DNA from: Candidatus Zhuqueibacterota bacterium | GTDB taxonomy: Bacteria > Zhuqueibacterota > Zhuqueibacteria > Residuimicrobiales > Residuimicrobiaceae | Assembly: GCA_963169875.1 (NCBI GenBank) | Contig: CAUJEL010000067.1 | Location: 62,001-126,000 of the forward strand | Direction: 5' to 3' | Length of the DNA stretch: 64,000 bases | Shown: in pieces, positions 18,159 to 28,685 of the stretch | How the letters are laid out: each line of letters opens with the position of its first letter | Numbering within the stretch: position 1 is the stretch's first letter | Program-made: the position numbers and the translations under genes | The notes under the pieces: generated by a model | Told to the model about the DNA's origin: nothing | Seen by the model: the letters and a program-made list of their open reading frames with translations, nothing else | Database searches by the model: none

Positions 18159-19222
18159 AATCATCAAAATCACAACCCCCGCCAGACATTACAGCGAAAC
18201 GCATCCTGGTCATCAGGACGGATCGATTGGGGGATGTTGTCTTGTCGACACCTGTTCTCACCGCGCTGCGGCAGAAATTCCCGCATGCCTTCATCGCCAT
18301 GTTGCTGCGGCCCTATACTGCGGAGCTGGTCGCGGGACATCCCCATCTTGATGCGATTCTCTGCGATGATGCCGAGAATGAAAATAAATCGTTCCAGGGT
18401 TTTTTACATCTTGTCAAACGGATAAAAGAACAACAATTTGATGTGGGTATCATCTTGCATCCCTCCCTGCGCCTCGCCATGTTATGCTGGCTGGCGCGCA
18501 TCCCCTTGCGAATCGGCAGCGGTTACCGGGCGTACTCCTTTCTGTTCAACCGTAAAGTGTTTCAGCATCGCAAGAACAGCGGCCGGCACGAACTGGACCT
18601 GAATTTTGACCTGCTAACGCCGTTGGGCATATCGCAAGGGCCCATTTCATTTAACCTGGCCGTACCGGAAAACGCCCGTCAACGCGTTCGCACCTTGTTG
18701 CTGGAGAAAGGGATAGCGGACGGCACGCCTTATATCGTACTTCACCCCGGAAGCGGCGGCTCCGCCATGGACTGGCCAGCAGAAGGTTTTGCGGCTCTCG
18801 CCGATAGAATTCAGGAAGAATCGGGCTGCAAGGTGGTCGTCACCGGGAACAAAAACGAGGCAGCCCTGGTTGACAGGATGATTGCACACGCGCAAAAAAC
18901 CCTTATCCGTTTTGATGGGCAGTTAGGCATCAAAGAGATGCTGGCCTTGCTGAGTCAGGCGCAAATAATGGTGGCAAACAGTACGGGCCCCCTGCATATG
19001 GCGGTTGCCATGGGCACACCCGTAGTTGGATTGTTCTGCCCGTTGCAGGCGTGCTCTCCCCTGCGCTGGGGGCCCTATCATCGTCAGGACTCGGTGCTGA
19101 TGCCTCCGGTGCCACCGTGTACGGCGTGTGACCGTCGCCGATGCCAACAGAGCAATTGCATGGAACTGATAACGGTCGCGCAAGTGTTTGCTAAAGTGAA
19201 GGAAAAAATTATACTGCCATGA
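18155..19222 (+). CDS. GT9 family glycosyltransferase (heptosyltransferase-like)
   Basis: RILVIRTDRLGDVVLSTPVLTALRQKFPHA; VLHPGSGGSAMDWPAEGFAALADRI; MVANSTGPLHMAVAMGTPVVGLFCP. Confidence 0.92.
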   Translation: MKSSKSQPPPDITAKRILVIRTDRLGDVVLSTPVLTALRQKFPHAFIAMLLRPYTAELVAGHPHLDAILCDDAENENKSFQGFLHLVKRIKEQQFDVGIILHPSLRLAMLCWLARIPLRIGSGYRAYSFLFNRKVFQHRKNSGRHELDLNFDLLTPLGISQGPISFNLAVPENARQRVRTLLLEKGIADGTPYIVLHPGSGGSAMDWPAEGFAALADRIQEESGCKVVVTGNKNEAALVDRMIAHAQKTLIRFDGQLGIKEMLALLSQAQIMVANSTGPLHMAVAMGTPVVGLFCPLQACSPLRWGPYHRQDSVLMPPVPPCTACDRRRCQQSNCMELITVAQVFAKVKEKIILP

Positions 19223-20022
19223 AGATCAACGATTATACACGCGGATTCTTGTTATGCGCCTGCATGCTGGCGCTGACCAACGGATTGCAGGCACAACCGG
19301 AGACCCCGGTTGCGCGGACAGATGCCTCTGAGCCTTTGCGCACATTGGCCAACCAGGCCTTCCGCGTCGGCGAATATCTCGAGTTCAATGTGCATTTCGG
19401 CAAATTGAGCGCCGGCCGGGGGGCTATGTCCATTCCAGAGATCCGCATATACAATGACCGGCCCAGCTATCTTTTGGTATCGCGGCTGTGGACCAACGAT
19501 TTTTTTTCCAGTATCTATCGCGTGGATGATTATATGGAATGCCTGCTGGATACAGCCGGTATCTTTCCCTGGCGCTATGAGCGCAAACTGCACGAGGGCA
19601 AGTTCAGGGCCTATCGCAAGGCGGTCTTTGATCCCTTAAATGCGCGCGCTTTTGAGGGCAAGGATACGCTGGCCGTCCCTCCTTACAGCCAGGATGTCCT
19701 CTCCATCCTGTATTATGTACGCACCCTCGATTTGCAGGTTGGCCAGAAAATTGATGTGGACAATTACATCGACAAGAAGAATTATCCCCTGCGCATGAAT
19801 GTGGTCAAGAAAGAAAAGATTAAAGTCCCGGCCGGAAAATTCGAATGCTTTTTGCTTGAACCGGGAAAAAGGCCTGGCGCTGATTTTGAAAAAAAAGGCG
19901 ATATGTGGATTTGGGTGAGTACAGATTCACGCAGGCTGCCCGTCAAGGTGAAGACAAAAGCGCCCCTGGGATCAGTGATCATGGAATTGGCCAAAATCAG
20001 AGTCATTAAAACAGCTGATTAA
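19219..20022 (+). CDS. DUF3108 domain protein (secreted)
   Basis: Signal peptide; FRVGEYLEFNVHFGKLSAGRGAMSI ... DVLSILYYVRTLDLQVGQ ... KVPAGKFECFLLEP ... WVSTDSRRLPVKVKTKAPLGSVIMEL. Confidence 0.85.
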   Translation: MKINDYTRGFLLCACMLALTNGLQAQPETPVARTDASEPLRTLANQAFRVGEYLEFNVHFGKLSAGRGAMSIPEIRIYNDRPSYLLVSRLWTNDFFSSIYRVDDYMECLLDTAGIFPWRYERKLHEGKFRAYRKAVFDPLNARAFEGKDTLAVPPYSQDVLSILYYVRTLDLQVGQKIDVDNYIDKKNYPLRMNVVKKEKIKVPAGKFECFLLEPGKRPGADFEKKGDMWIWVSTDSRRLPVKVKTKAPLGSVIMELAKIRVIKTAD

Positions 20023-20163
20023 TCAATGGGGTGTCGGCCCGGCCCTGCAAAAAGAGCGTCTTCTCGGATGGGCCCCTTTTGTTGGGCTCGTCCATAAACG
20101 ATAACGCTGATTTGCAGGCGCGTCATGCAGCGAGTTTTTCCAATAAGAGACTGAGCATTTCTC

Positions 20164-22422
20164 ATGTCGAAATTATCACCGGTTGGCATACTTTGTTTGT
20201 TTTTGGGTGTTTTTGCTGCGGGCACCGGTTTCCCGCAGAAACCGAACAATTCCGTCAGCGGATTCGTACGGGACAGCGACAGCGGCGAACCCCTGCCGTA
20301 TGCAAACGTCTATTTGCAGGAGACCGGATACGGCGCACTTGCCAATGTGCGTGGTTACTATGTCATCCCCGGAGTGCCGGATGGCGTTTATCGTTTGACC
20401 ATCTCCTTGCTGGGCTATGCAAGCTGGACGGAGGAGATAATTCTTTCCGCCGCGCAGGATTTAATCAGAGATGTCCGCCTGCAAAGCACGCCCATAGAAA
20501 TGGGGGCGGTTACCAAGACGGCAGAACGGGAGCGGTTCGAACGGGAAGTGCAGGTGTCTCACATTGGCTTGTCGTTGCGGCAGCTGCGCACCTTGCCATC
20601 TCTTGCGGAAGCGGATGTGTTTCGCACGGTGATGCTGCTTCCCGGCGTTGTCGGCAGAAGTGATTTCTCCAGTCAGTTGTATGTGCGCGGCGGCACCCCT
20701 GATCAGAACCTGGTACTGCTGGACTGTGTAACCGTTTATAATCCCTTTCATCTGGGTGGCGTTTTCAGCACGTTCAACGTCGATGCCATCAAGGATCTCG
20801 AGTTTCAGAGCGGGGGATTTCCCGTCGAGCATGGTGGACGCCTCTCCTCGGTTTTATCCATTATCAATCGCGAGGGCAACTCTCAAGCCTATCACGGTTC
20901 TGGCGGGATCAGTCTGCTTGCGGCGAGAGCTTTGTTCGAAGGGCCGATTCCAGGGGGTTCTGCACTCATAGCCGTGCGGCGGACGTATTTCGATCAGCTT
21001 TTCAAAGGCACCGACTATGAATTCCCCTACTATTTTTACGATTTTCAGGGCAAAGTGAATTTCGATTTTTCCCACGCGCACCGCGTGACGCTGAGCGGAT
21101 TTTATGGCGACGATGTCCTGGATTTTTCAACCGAAGGAGATGAAGAGCAAGTTGGCGTTGATCTCGACTGGGTCTGGGGCAACCGCACCAGCAGTCTGGC
21201 GTGGCGATGGATTGCACGTCCCGATCTATTCACCGAGGTTCATCTCACCCGCAGCCGGTTCGACAACCAATTGACCTCGATGCTGGAGACCTCCGGCCAG
21301 GCTTCCGTGAGGCTTTTTAATCGCATTACTGATTGGAGCGGAAAAGCGGACATCAACTTTTTTGGAGTTAAAAATCATGCCATTAAAATGGGCTGTGTCT
21401 ATTCGGATCTCGATTTCACCTATGCCTTTACCCTGGACCAATACCCTCTGTTTGATTACCAATCGAATCCGCACCTCCTTGCCGGTTACGTACAGGACCA
21501 GTGGTCGCTCTCTTCTTCTCTAAGAATGAATACCGGCTTGCGCATTGAATATTACAGCGCGGGACAGCGATGGCAATATTCACCGCGGCTGAGTATGCAG
21601 TATCATGTACGCCCGGATCTCGCCTTAAAAATTTCAGCGGGAAAATACTTTCAATATCTTGCGACGGTGGCGAGTGAGGATCAGAATTTTTCCATCATGG
21701 ATTTGTGGCTCCCCATTACCAGCCGTTATCAGCCCCAGGGTGCCGATCATGTCGTGTTGGGTTTTGAGTGGTGGCTGCCCTATGATTTGATCCTCACGGG
21801 CGAAGGGTATTACAAGTCCTTTGACCATCTGCTGGATTTGAATGAACAGGGCAGCTTTGCGGATACAAATGACGACTTTTTTGTCACCCGGGGTCATGCC
21901 CGGGGCATCGAATGGCTGCTCAAAAAATCCGCAGGCAAGCTTCAGGGCTGGCTCGGATACAGTTACAGCATCACCCAGCGGACGCGCCATGAGCAGACCT
22001 ATTATCCCAAACATGACCGCCGCCATGCTCTTTATGGGGTTGCCAATTGGGAATTTTCACCGGGATGGGTCGCAGGGGCTGTGTGCAGCTATGGTTCTGG
22101 GTTACCCTATACGCCTGTGCCTGGCAAGTATACCCATTTTGAATGGGATCTGGATCAGAATGTATTGCGTTCGGCGCTTTATGATCGCATTGGCGCCAAA
22201 AACAGCGCCCGTTATGCAAATTATTTTCGTACCGATGTCAGCGTTCGCAGGCGTGGGCACCTCTTTGGCATGGAGGCGACACCCTATCTGCAAATCATCA
22301 ATCTATTCAACCGGGACAATGTGTTTTTCCATTTTTGGGATCATGACTCGAATCCATCGCGGTTGACCACCATTCATATGTTTCCTTTTGTGCCGACACT
22401 GGGGGTGGATTTTGCGTTCTAA
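20164..22422 (+). CDS. TonB-dependent receptor with N-terminal carboxypeptidase-regulatory-like domain
   Basis: SGFVRDSDSGEPLPYANVYLQETGYGALANVRGYYVIPGVPDGVYRLTISLLGY; LPGVVGRSDFSSQLYVRGGTPDQNLVLLD plug; beta-barrel-like remainder. Confidence 0.92.
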   Translation: MSKLSPVGILCLFLGVFAAGTGFPQKPNNSVSGFVRDSDSGEPLPYANVYLQETGYGALANVRGYYVIPGVPDGVYRLTISLLGYASWTEEIILSAAQDLIRDVRLQSTPIEMGAVTKTAERERFEREVQVSHIGLSLRQLRTLPSLAEADVFRTVMLLPGVVGRSDFSSQLYVRGGTPDQNLVLLDCVTVYNPFHLGGVFSTFNVDAIKDLEFQSGGFPVEHGGRLSSVLSIINREGNSQAYHGSGGISLLAARALFEGPIPGGSALIAVRRTYFDQLFKGTDYEFPYYFYDFQGKVNFDFSHAHRVTLSGFYGDDVLDFSTEGDEEQVGVDLDWVWGNRTSSLAWRWIARPDLFTEVHLTRSRFDNQLTSMLETSGQASVRLFNRITDWSGKADINFFGVKNHAIKMGCVYSDLDFTYAFTLDQYPLFDYQSNPHLLAGYVQDQWSLSSSLRMNTGLRIEYYSAGQRWQYSPRLSMQYHVRPDLALKISAGKYFQYLATVASEDQNFSIMDLWLPITSRYQPQGADHVVLGFEWWLPYDLILTGEGYYKSFDHLLDLNEQGSFADTNDDFFVTRGHARGIEWLLKKSAGKLQGWLGYSYSITQRTRHEQTYYPKHDRRHALYGVANWEFSPGWVAGAVCSYGSGLPYTPVPGKYTHFEWDLDQNVLRSALYDRIGAKNSARYANYFRTDVSVRRRGHLFGMEATPYLQIINLFNRDNVFFHFWDHDSNPSRLTTIHMFPFVPTLGVDFAF

Positions 22423-23128
22423 CTGGATTCCCATCGCCCTTTTGGCGCTTATCTCCGGCTGCACCCGGTCGACGGACGTGACCGAGTTTACCTATTCTCC
22501 TGAAGTGAATGTCTTTGCATTTTTTATTTTAAACAACCAGCAAAAAATCATACACATTGAGGAAAGCTATCGCGTGACCGATTATGTGCCGGAAAACCGC
22601 GGCATCAGCGACGCCGAGGTGATGGTGCAATCAAAAAATCAGCAGGTCCGATTCATCCATCGGGTGAATGGCTATTATGAAGAAGAGGCCGCGCTGCTGA
22701 ACCTGGTTGAGGGGGAGACTTATCATCTCCACATCCAAATGGCGGATGGACGTCGCGTCAAGGGGCAGTGCACGATTCCTCATCCGCCGGAGATAAAAAC
22801 CCCGCAACTGCATAATCCCGTACACGCCTACTCAGCCCTGGAGATAGAATGGGCGGTGCAAGTGCCCGCGCGCAGATATGAAATCAGCGTTCGCGGCAAT
22901 ATTTCGGGATACTCGGCTCAGGCGGGAACCGATTCTCTGCAAATGAGCTTCTACCCCTTTTTACTGGCGCAGCCAGATATCTATGTTCTCAAAGTAACCG
23001 CCCTCGAGCAGAATTATTACGATTATACCCGGGTGGGTGAAGACCACCCCCCCATTTTTCATCTCGAAGGAGCGATGGGCGTTTTTGGCGCCATAAGTTA
23101 TGATGAAGTGATCATTTCAGCACAGTGA
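22412..23128 (+). CDS. DUF4249-like lipoprotein
   Basis: LLALISGC lipobox; VNVFAFFILNNQQKIIHIEESYRV...GISDAEVMV; directly follows TonB receptor. Confidence 0.75.
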   Translation: MRSNWIPIALLALISGCTRSTDVTEFTYSPEVNVFAFFILNNQQKIIHIEESYRVTDYVPENRGISDAEVMVQSKNQQVRFIHRVNGYYEEEAALLNLVEGETYHLHIQMADGRRVKGQCTIPHPPEIKTPQLHNPVHAYSALEIEWAVQVPARRYEISVRGNISGYSAQAGTDSLQMSFYPFLLAQPDIYVLKVTALEQNYYDYTRVGEDHPPIFHLEGAMGVFGAISYDEVIISAQ

Positions 23129-23132
23129 GGAT

Positions 23133-23906
23133 GTGATGGGAGACATGGCCAATACGAGCCCCTGGTTTGTTTACCTGGCGCTCTTTGTCATCTGCCTGAT
23201 GGCGGCGCACCTCTTGCTCGGCATGGGCAAGTGGGCGACCAAGGTGAAGAGTTCGGGGGCTAAATCGGGCAATGCCGGATCCTCGAAGAGTAGTCTTTTC
23301 AAACTGCTGTTCTTGCTCGTTGCGGCGTCGCTGCTGGTGTTTTTTGCCCTGCATTTTTATTATTATGCCCCCTTGAAGGGGGAAATGCTGACCGCGCGAT
23401 TGAATTTTGCACCAGCATCCGAAAACGGAAGCGGGTATCAGGTACAATACACCCCCATTGAGGGCGGACAGCCGGGGTCCGCAAAAAAATTCAAGCTTAA
23501 AGGGAGCCATTTCGCAGTAGAGGCGGAAGTTCTGCAATGGCCGGGCTTTTTGAAAAAGATCGGATTCCCGGTGATGTTCAGAGTGACGAGCATGCAAGGA
23601 TATACAGTGGATCATGACGAAAAGCGCAGCGCCGGGGAGGCCGCGTTAGCAGGCGGCGGTCAAAACAGCGTTTGGCAGGTCGTTCAGAAGGCCAACCAAA
23701 TCCTGCAACTGGCAAAAACGAAACGGCTGAAAAGCGATCTTTTTTTACCGGCCCATGGAGAGGCTTCTGAGGTCTATGTGACCAGTGCCGGAATCAGAAT
23801 CGGCAAGCGTCCGCAGTCCGCACGGCCAAACACGCCGAATGCGGGGCATGAAGACGCGCCCGGGAAGGTGCGATATCCGCGTAAACCCGAAGATGTCAGA
23901 CATTGA
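23133..23906 (+). CDS. Uncharacterised two-TM membrane protein
   Basis: Complete ORF with TM segments PWFVYLALFVICLMAAHLLLG and LFKLLFLLVAASLLVFFALHFYYY; no family recognised. Confidence 0.65.
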   Translation: MMGDMANTSPWFVYLALFVICLMAAHLLLGMGKWATKVKSSGAKSGNAGSSKSSLFKLLFLLVAASLLVFFALHFYYYAPLKGEMLTARLNFAPASENGSGYQVQYTPIEGGQPGSAKKFKLKGSHFAVEAEVLQWPGFLKKIGFPVMFRVTSMQGYTVDHDEKRSAGEAALAGGGQNSVWQVVQKANQILQLAKTKRLKSDLFLPAHGEASEVYVTSAGIRIGKRPQSARPNTPNAGHEDAPGKVRYPRKPEDVRH

Positions 23907-24659
23907 TCACAATCCCCAACCGCCGCTCACGGGAATTTGTGCGCCGGTGATATAGGAGGCTTCATCGCTCGTCAGGAAAAGCAAGGCCGCAATCAGGTCC
24001 CGGTCTGTACCGGCCCTGCCGGCCGGAATTTTTTCGGCCAGGCGCGCGCGCTCTTCAGCGGACAGATCACCATTATCCATTAACCCAGGGGCCAAGACAT
24101 TCACGGTGATGCCGTATGCAGCCCCTTCCATGGCCAGAGATTTACACAGAATCAGCACTCCGGTTTTGGCAATCGCATAGGGGATGATCGTACGATAAGC
24201 CTGGACCTGATCCGCATTGGCCAGGCCGATATTGATGATGCGGCCATAGTTTTGTTTTATCATGATCGGCCAGACCGCGCGGCTGGCATGGTAAGTGGTG
24301 TTTAAATTGCCATCGACCATTTTGCTCCATTCAACCGGTTCCATCTCCGCAAACGACTTCTGCAGAAACGGGCCGACATTATTGACCAGTATGTCTATCC
24401 GGCGATAGAGTTGGTGAACGGTTTCGATCAATTGTGTTGTTTCGTGCCAGCTGCACAAATCGGCCCGAAACGCTCCGGACTGAACCCCGCAGCCGCGAAT
24501 TTCGGCAGCCAATTGTTCCGCCTCCTGTTTGCGGGTGCGATAGTGCACAGCCACGTCGGCGCCATGCCGGCCAAGGGCCAGCGCCATGCCGCGGCCCAAC
24601 CCATGGGCGCTGCCCGTTACCAGAGCAACCCGGCCTTTCAGAGCGGCATCTTGCGTCAT
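23907..24659 (-). CDS. SDR family oxidoreductase (FabG-like)
   Basis: ALVTGSAHGLGRGMALALGRHGADVAVHYR; LVNNVGPF; YAIAKTG; VNVLAPGLMDNGDL; GAQIPVSGGWGL. Confidence 0.92.
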   Translation of the reverse strand: MTQDAALKGRVALVTGSAHGLGRGMALALGRHGADVAVHYRTRKQEAEQLAAEIRGCGVQSGAFRADLCSWHETTQLIETVHQLYRRIDILVNNVGPFLQKSFAEMEPVEWSKMVDGNLNTTYHASRAVWPIMIKQNYGRIINIGLANADQVQAYRTIIPYAIAKTGVLILCKSLAMEGAAYGITVNVLAPGLMDNGDLSAEERARLAEKIPAGRAGTDRDLIAALLFLTSDEASYITGAQIPVSGGWGL

Positions 24660-25846
24660 AAAATGACCCGCATGGTGGTGCCTTTTCCCGGATGGGTTTC
24701 CTTGATGAAGAGGCGGCCGTTATGGTACTCTTCGACAATCCGTTTCGTAAAATTCAACCCCAAACCCCAGCCGCGTTTTTTGGTGCTGTAGCCGGCCTTG
24801 AAAATATCCTGGCGGCGTTTTGCCTGGATGCCCGTGCCATTGTCGCTGATGTCAATGAAGATTTTCCGGCCGGGCAGAACACCGGTGGTCACCTCTATCA
24901 AGCCCTTTTTGCGTTGTACCGCGTCGATTGCATTTTTGATGAGGTTTTCTATCGCCCATTCAAACAATTCGCGGTTCAATGGCACCGGAGGAAGCGTGGC
25001 AAAATTTTCTCTCAGCTGGAATTCTTTGCTGTTCTGTGGCAATCGTTTGCGAAGGTATTCAACCACTTCATGGAGGGCCGCGTGAACATCCTGTGGCGTC
25101 AGATGAGAAGCGGAGCCGATATGTGAAAAACGCGCCGCCACTTTTTCAAGCCGTTTGACGTCCGCCTCCATGTCCATCAGCGTATGCGCCTGTTTTGTTG
25201 CATCGAGATCCGTTGATTTCATGATTTCGAGCCAACCCAATAAAGAGGAGATGGGGGTGCCGAGCTGATGCGCCGTTTCCTTGGCCATGCCGACCCAGAT
25301 GAATCGTTGTTCGCTGCTCTTGATACTGCTGAAACTGAGAAAAGCCACCAGCATGAGCAATCCCAGCCCGCTCAAGGTCAAATAGGGGAGAAATTGAAGT
25401 TTGCTGATAAGAATCGAATCGCCATAATAGAGATAGCTGATCACGTGCGATTGGTAGGTGATGGGCAGGGGTTCGTTCTCCTGACGCATTTTTTTCAGGA
25501 TCTCTTCAACCTTTTTAATGGCCGCTTCATTGCGAACTGTGTCTGGGACACTGAGGCCCTGCCAGGAGCTGGGATTGCCCTGGCTGTCCGTCACGACAAG
25601 CGGGAAATTGGTGCGGAAGACTACATTTTCGAACAGCCAGTTGAGGACTTCCGGTTGATCTACATCGGTTCCGAGCCGCTGCACGATCATGGCATAAAAT
25701 GTGGCAATGTCACGAGATTGCTTGCGCAAATCCTTCACCAGCCCTTGAATATAAAAATGGATGGCAAAGATGCACAAAACGACAATCAGGACAAACACGC
25801 TGCGAAGCGTGCCGGAAAACATATAGAGTGTTTTTTTAAGCTGCAT
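24656..25846 (-). CDS. Membrane sensor histidine kinase
   Basis: ETAHQLGTPISSLLGWLEIM H-box; NLIKNAIDAV N-box; DNGTGI, GWGLGLNFTKRIVEEY. Confidence 0.94.
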   Translation of the reverse strand: MQLKKTLYMFSGTLRSVFVLIVVLCIFAIHFYIQGLVKDLRKQSRDIATFYAMIVQRLGTDVDQPEVLNWLFENVVFRTNFPLVVTDSQGNPSSWQGLSVPDTVRNEAAIKKVEEILKKMRQENEPLPITYQSHVISYLYYGDSILISKLQFLPYLTLSGLGLLMLVAFLSFSSIKSSEQRFIWVGMAKETAHQLGTPISSLLGWLEIMKSTDLDATKQAHTLMDMEADVKRLEKVAARFSHIGSASHLTPQDVHAALHEVVEYLRKRLPQNSKEFQLRENFATLPPVPLNRELFEWAIENLIKNAIDAVQRKKGLIEVTTGVLPGRKIFIDISDNGTGIQAKRRQDIFKAGYSTKKRGWGLGLNFTKRIVEEYHNGRLFIKETHPGKGTTMRVIL

Positions 25847-25859
25847 GTTCTGAGCCTCA

Positions 25860-25888
25860 TAAAAAAGGGTGAGCTGGACGCTCACCCT
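25860..25888 (-). terminator. Rho-independent terminator for the YfhO-like gene
   Basis: On the minus strand: AGGGTGAGC-GTCCA-GCTCACCCT followed by TTTTT. Confidence 0.8.
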
Positions 25889-25944
25889 GGTAGATTCTCA
25901 CCTCTTGCTGTCTTTATCTCCTGTCCGAGGCCGCGAACAGCCGG

Positions 25945-28503
25945 TCAGGCTGGTTTGGTTTCTGTTTTGCTGCGGCGATAATGGAGGTATTTTTTCCAGC
26001 TTGTATAACCCAGCAAACCGAGCAGACCCAACAGGGTTATTCCACTGATCCACATACCGAGCCGGTAAGAGGATGGATCAAATTTCAGGACGATTTGATG
26101 GTCGCCGGGCTGCAGAAACAGGCCGCGCAAGATATAATTGGTTTTAAATATTTTGCTTTCGCGTCCGTCGACAAAGGCCTTCCAGCCGGAGGGGTAATAG
26201 ATTTCGCTGAGAACCAGAAAACTGGCGTTTTTGACGTTCGCGGATAATTTGATGGAATGGATATCATATTCCGAAAGTGTCACGGTGTTGGCGCCGGCGG
26301 GTTGTACAGCAAAGGGCGCTTTTTCTTCCAGGATGGCGACACGGCGCGGGTCGAAGCGGCCGCTTTTCATATAGTCAAAAATGGCTTTACGGCCGGACAG
26401 TTGAACGGTTGAATCCGCAAAAAAGGCGCGCGGCAGCACCGTGGTGTTGCGATAAATCGGCAGTTGCTCCGGATTGGCCACGGGTTGATATCGGGGGTCG
26501 TTTAAGGGCAGATACTGCAGGATCAGATACTTGACATTCAGCATATCCAACATGGCCGCATCAAAAGCCAGTCTTCCTGGGGCGATCTGATTCAGCGGCA
26601 CTTCCATGGGCGCCACGCGATTGTCGCGCATGGCAAAGCGCCAATATTTGGACATGAAACTATTCAAGCCATAACGATCCTGACTGCCGTAGCCGGTCTC
26701 TTCAAGGAATTCCTGGTAGATGCGCAGTTTTGCGGCGCTGTATCCTGAAATGTTTTGGATGAAATGGCGCATGTACCAGTTGCCGCTTTTATCATCCAGA
26801 ACCGGAAATATGCGGAATAACTCCTTGTCCTGCTTGAGGTAATTGACCGCTGGCGTGGGGGCGAAAAATGCCTGTTCATCTGCGGCAGATTTGGGTTTGA
26901 TAATTCGCGCATCCACCATCCAGAGATCGACGATGATGAGCACCAGCAGCGACAGCGACAGCGTCAGCCGGTTCCATTTATGCTTGAGAAACTGAAAGAT
27001 CAGCGTGAGCGTGATGGCCAGAAGCACAATGGATTTAAAGCTGTCCATCACCGCTTTGTTATAAGCCTGGCTGCGCTGGGCATCGTTGAGCGGGATGTTG
27101 CCACTGCCAGCCATGTCCATATAAAGGCCTTTGCCCAGAACCACAACCAGGGTGAGGATGGCCACGACGCCGGTAAAAATATAAATGTAGCGCATCAAGT
27201 GTTTTTGCAGCGTTGCTCGTTCCTGGGGTTTGAGCACTTGATCCCTGAATTCCAGCAGAGCGTGCAAGCCCAATCCCGCCAGAACGACCATGCCCAGATC
27301 AAGCACGATATGAATCATGCTTGGAATGCGGAATTTGTTAAAATAAGGTAAAAATTCAAAGAGCGGGGTGTAAAGCACGGGAAAGTGCTTGCCGAACGAA
27401 ACCAGCAAGGAGAACAGTACAACGATACCCATGATCCAGGTGATGCGATCTTTACGAAGGATAAAAGCCAGGCCGGCGAGGATAAAGACAACGACACTGA
27501 AATACAGGGGATAGTCGGTGAAAGGCATGTTGCCCCAATAGGTCTCACCGCCAAACCCCATGAAGGAGGGAATGAAGAACGTGACCATTTCCAGCGGGTG
27601 GAAGGACCAATTGGCGGCATAGTCATAATCGAGGCCGCCATCTGTTCCGCCGCCGCGGATGGAATAGTGCTGATAATCCAAAACAGAAGTATATAATACC
27701 ATGGATAATAAAACGCCCGCGGCGACGGCACCCGCCAGCAACCCGGCCGAGTGCAACAACGATTTAAAATTCCTGTCTTTGCGATAATCCGCAATTTCTT
27801 TATAGAGAAAATAGATGCCAAGCACCAGGAAGGTGTAGTAAGAGACCTGAATGTGAGCCCGAACCATCTGCAGGCCGATGACCAGCGCATTGAGGCTGAA
27901 GAAAAACCAGCTTTTGCTCTCCAGCATGCGGTGCGTCAGGAAGAGAATGAGCGGGATGAGGGCGACAGCCAGAAATTTGGTGTTATGTCCAAACGAAGTG
28001 AAGGCAACATATTGCGGGATAAAGATGACGGCAATCGACGCCACCAAAGCAGGCAGGGGATCAACCTTGAATGCGCGCAGGAGCAGATACATGGACATGG
28101 CGAAGAGGAGATAGTTCAATAAAATAAAGGTAAAGCCGGGCATGGCCATGGCTTGAAACAGCCCATTAATGGCCTCGTCCACAAGATTGATTCGGGGTGC
28201 GCTTAACAGGCTGCCAAAGGAGGGCATGCCGCCGAAAATATAGGGGCACCACAGCGGAGTAAGGCCGCGATCGAGGGCATCCTTAACAAAAGGGGCTGTG
28301 GCCCGGGAGCTCAGCTGGTCCGGCGCCTGAAATGTTTTGCCACCCAGCATAACCTGTGCATATAGGATCATCAAGAGAATAAACGCCATGATGATCAGAG
28401 TAGCGACCGGATGCTTGGTGATGATGTTTTCCTTTTCCGGTTTTGGCGTCTCAGGCGCTGTCTTTTGTGCCAGTTTCTTTTTTTTCACAAAATCCTCTTT
28501 CAA
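25945..28503 (-). CDS. YfhO-family multi-TM membrane protein
   Basis: Many TM helices; FGGMPSFGSLLSAPRINLVDEAINGLFQ; C-terminal SEIYYPSGWKAFVDGRESKIFKTNYILRGLFLQPGDHQIVLKFDPSSYRLG. Confidence 0.87.
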   Translation of the reverse strand: MKEDFVKKKKLAQKTAPETPKPEKENIITKHPVATLIIMAFILLMILYAQVMLGGKTFQAPDQLSSRATAPFVKDALDRGLTPLWCPYIFGGMPSFGSLLSAPRINLVDEAINGLFQAMAMPGFTFILLNYLLFAMSMYLLLRAFKVDPLPALVASIAVIFIPQYVAFTSFGHNTKFLAVALIPLILFLTHRMLESKSWFFFSLNALVIGLQMVRAHIQVSYYTFLVLGIYFLYKEIADYRKDRNFKSLLHSAGLLAGAVAAGVLLSMVLYTSVLDYQHYSIRGGGTDGGLDYDYAANWSFHPLEMVTFFIPSFMGFGGETYWGNMPFTDYPLYFSVVVFILAGLAFILRKDRITWIMGIVVLFSLLVSFGKHFPVLYTPLFEFLPYFNKFRIPSMIHIVLDLGMVVLAGLGLHALLEFRDQVLKPQERATLQKHLMRYIYIFTGVVAILTLVVVLGKGLYMDMAGSGNIPLNDAQRSQAYNKAVMDSFKSIVLLAITLTLIFQFLKHKWNRLTLSLSLLVLIIVDLWMVDARIIKPKSAADEQAFFAPTPAVNYLKQDKELFRIFPVLDDKSGNWYMRHFIQNISGYSAAKLRIYQEFLEETGYGSQDRYGLNSFMSKYWRFAMRDNRVAPMEVPLNQIAPGRLAFDAAMLDMLNVKYLILQYLPLNDPRYQPVANPEQLPIYRNTTVLPRAFFADSTVQLSGRKAIFDYMKSGRFDPRRVAILEEKAPFAVQPAGANTVTLSEYDIHSIKLSANVKNASFLVLSEIYYPSGWKAFVDGRESKIFKTNYILRGLFLQPGDHQIVLKFDPSSYRLGMWISGITLLGLLGLLGYTSWKKYLHYRRSKTETKPA

Positions 28504-28685
28504 GGGATGGATAGATTGCCATTTTATAGTCTATTATATGACAATTTTTTAAAAAAATCCAGCTAATCTTTCTTATTTTTACTGCAAAGCTTTTTGAACC
28601 TTGCTAATAATTTTCTATATTATCCCGGGTGAAAGACGCTCAACTCTCTTTCTTTACTGTAAAAATCACTGCTGGAGATGTGAAG

